This document shows, piece by piece, positions 63,976-64,000 of a stretch of DNA of 64,000 nucleotides (position 1 is the first letter of the stretch; the number at the start of each line of letters is the position of its first letter). This DNA is from Rhizobium sp. L1K21 (GTDB taxonomy: Bacteria; Pseudomonadota; Alphaproteobacteria; Rhizobiales; Rhizobiaceae), in NCBI RefSeq assembly GCF_024055895.1, contig NZ_JAMXLE010000001.1, positions 496,001 to 560,000 on the forward strand, written 5' to 3'. Below the pieces are notes generated by a model. The model was not told where the DNA came from. It searched no databases and saw only the letters and a program-made list of their open reading frames with translations. A program made the translations under genes and the position numbers.

Positions 63976-64000
63976 CAACAAATGTAGTAATCTGTTAACC

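Noticed and set aside
1-64000. tRNA, rRNA, CRISPR array, insertion sequence or prophage
   Set aside because: I found no cloverleaf with the T-loop signature, no regularly spaced repeats, and no transposase, integrase or phage structural gene.

Overview
The window is a contiguous piece of an alphaproteobacterial main chromosome, most likely from the Brucella/Ochrobactrum group of the Hyphomicrobiales. The evidence is a lipoprotein that closely resembles Brucella Omp10, an RcdA gene with a perfect CtrA box in front of it, a 162-nt RNA that folds like alphaproteobacterial 6S RNA, a GapR homologue, cysteine-free L31 and L36, and a split ruv/tol neighbourhood. Two intact chemoreceptors and a photolyase point to a motile, environmental relative rather than a classical intracellular Brucella, but that is inference. 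Almost all of the sequence is core chromosome. I see no prophage, insertion sequence, CRISPR array, tRNA or rRNA.

Layout, left to right. 0-10 kb: an M15-like murein peptidase, an HxlR regulator divergent from an NTF2-like/SDR pair, an NtrC-type regulator with an altered GAFTGA loop, oligoendopeptidase F, a folate operon (pabB plus a class IV aminotransferase) and an Omp10-like lipoprotein. 10-24 kb: gapR, DUF1244, an N-formylglutamate amidohydrolase homologue, DUF1036-pyk, an alpha/beta hydrolase, a TPR protein, rpmJ, purEK, two YdcH-like small proteins, an ArsR regulator, a ThiE-like/Sel1 pair, suhB and a MotA/MotB-like pair. 24-32 kb: ruvC-vapB-vapC-ruvA-ruvB-ybgC on the minus strand, then a luciferase-like oxidoreductase, an SDR, a soluble double-PAS chemoreceptor and yebC. 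32-42 kb: a PPOX-like protein, an MBL-fold protein, a YmdB-like phosphoesterase, 5-FTHF cyclo-ligase, an O6-alkylguanine-DNA alkyltransferase, gap, tkt, DUF4164-zapA, a CHASE3 chemoreceptor and 6S RNA.

42-54 kb: an SDR plus an iron-sulfur photolyase, pgk, fba, a 52-aa membrane protein, an MFS transporter, DUF1192, a possible sRNA, rcdA, a sterol-desaturase-family protein, two small secreted proteins, a two-component system and rpmE. 54-64 kb: an ABC exporter, a flavin monooxygenase with a YciI protein, a 275-bp palindromic element, an FAD dehydrogenase, and tolQ-tolR-tolA-tolB running toward the window edge, where pal is expected.

Functionally the window combines lower glycolysis and the pentose phosphate route (pyk, gap, tkt, pgk, fba), envelope integrity (tol, M15 peptidase, Omp10-like protein), recombination (ruvABC), cell-cycle control (rcdA, gapR, zapA) and sensing. 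The most unusual points are a toxin-antitoxin pair translationally coupled inside the ruv operon, the MotA/MotB-like pair with no flagellar neighbours, the sigma54-type activator with GAFPGA, the palindromic element whose ends supply the stop codons of both neighbouring genes, and a probable 36-kb inversion that separates ybgC from tolQ.
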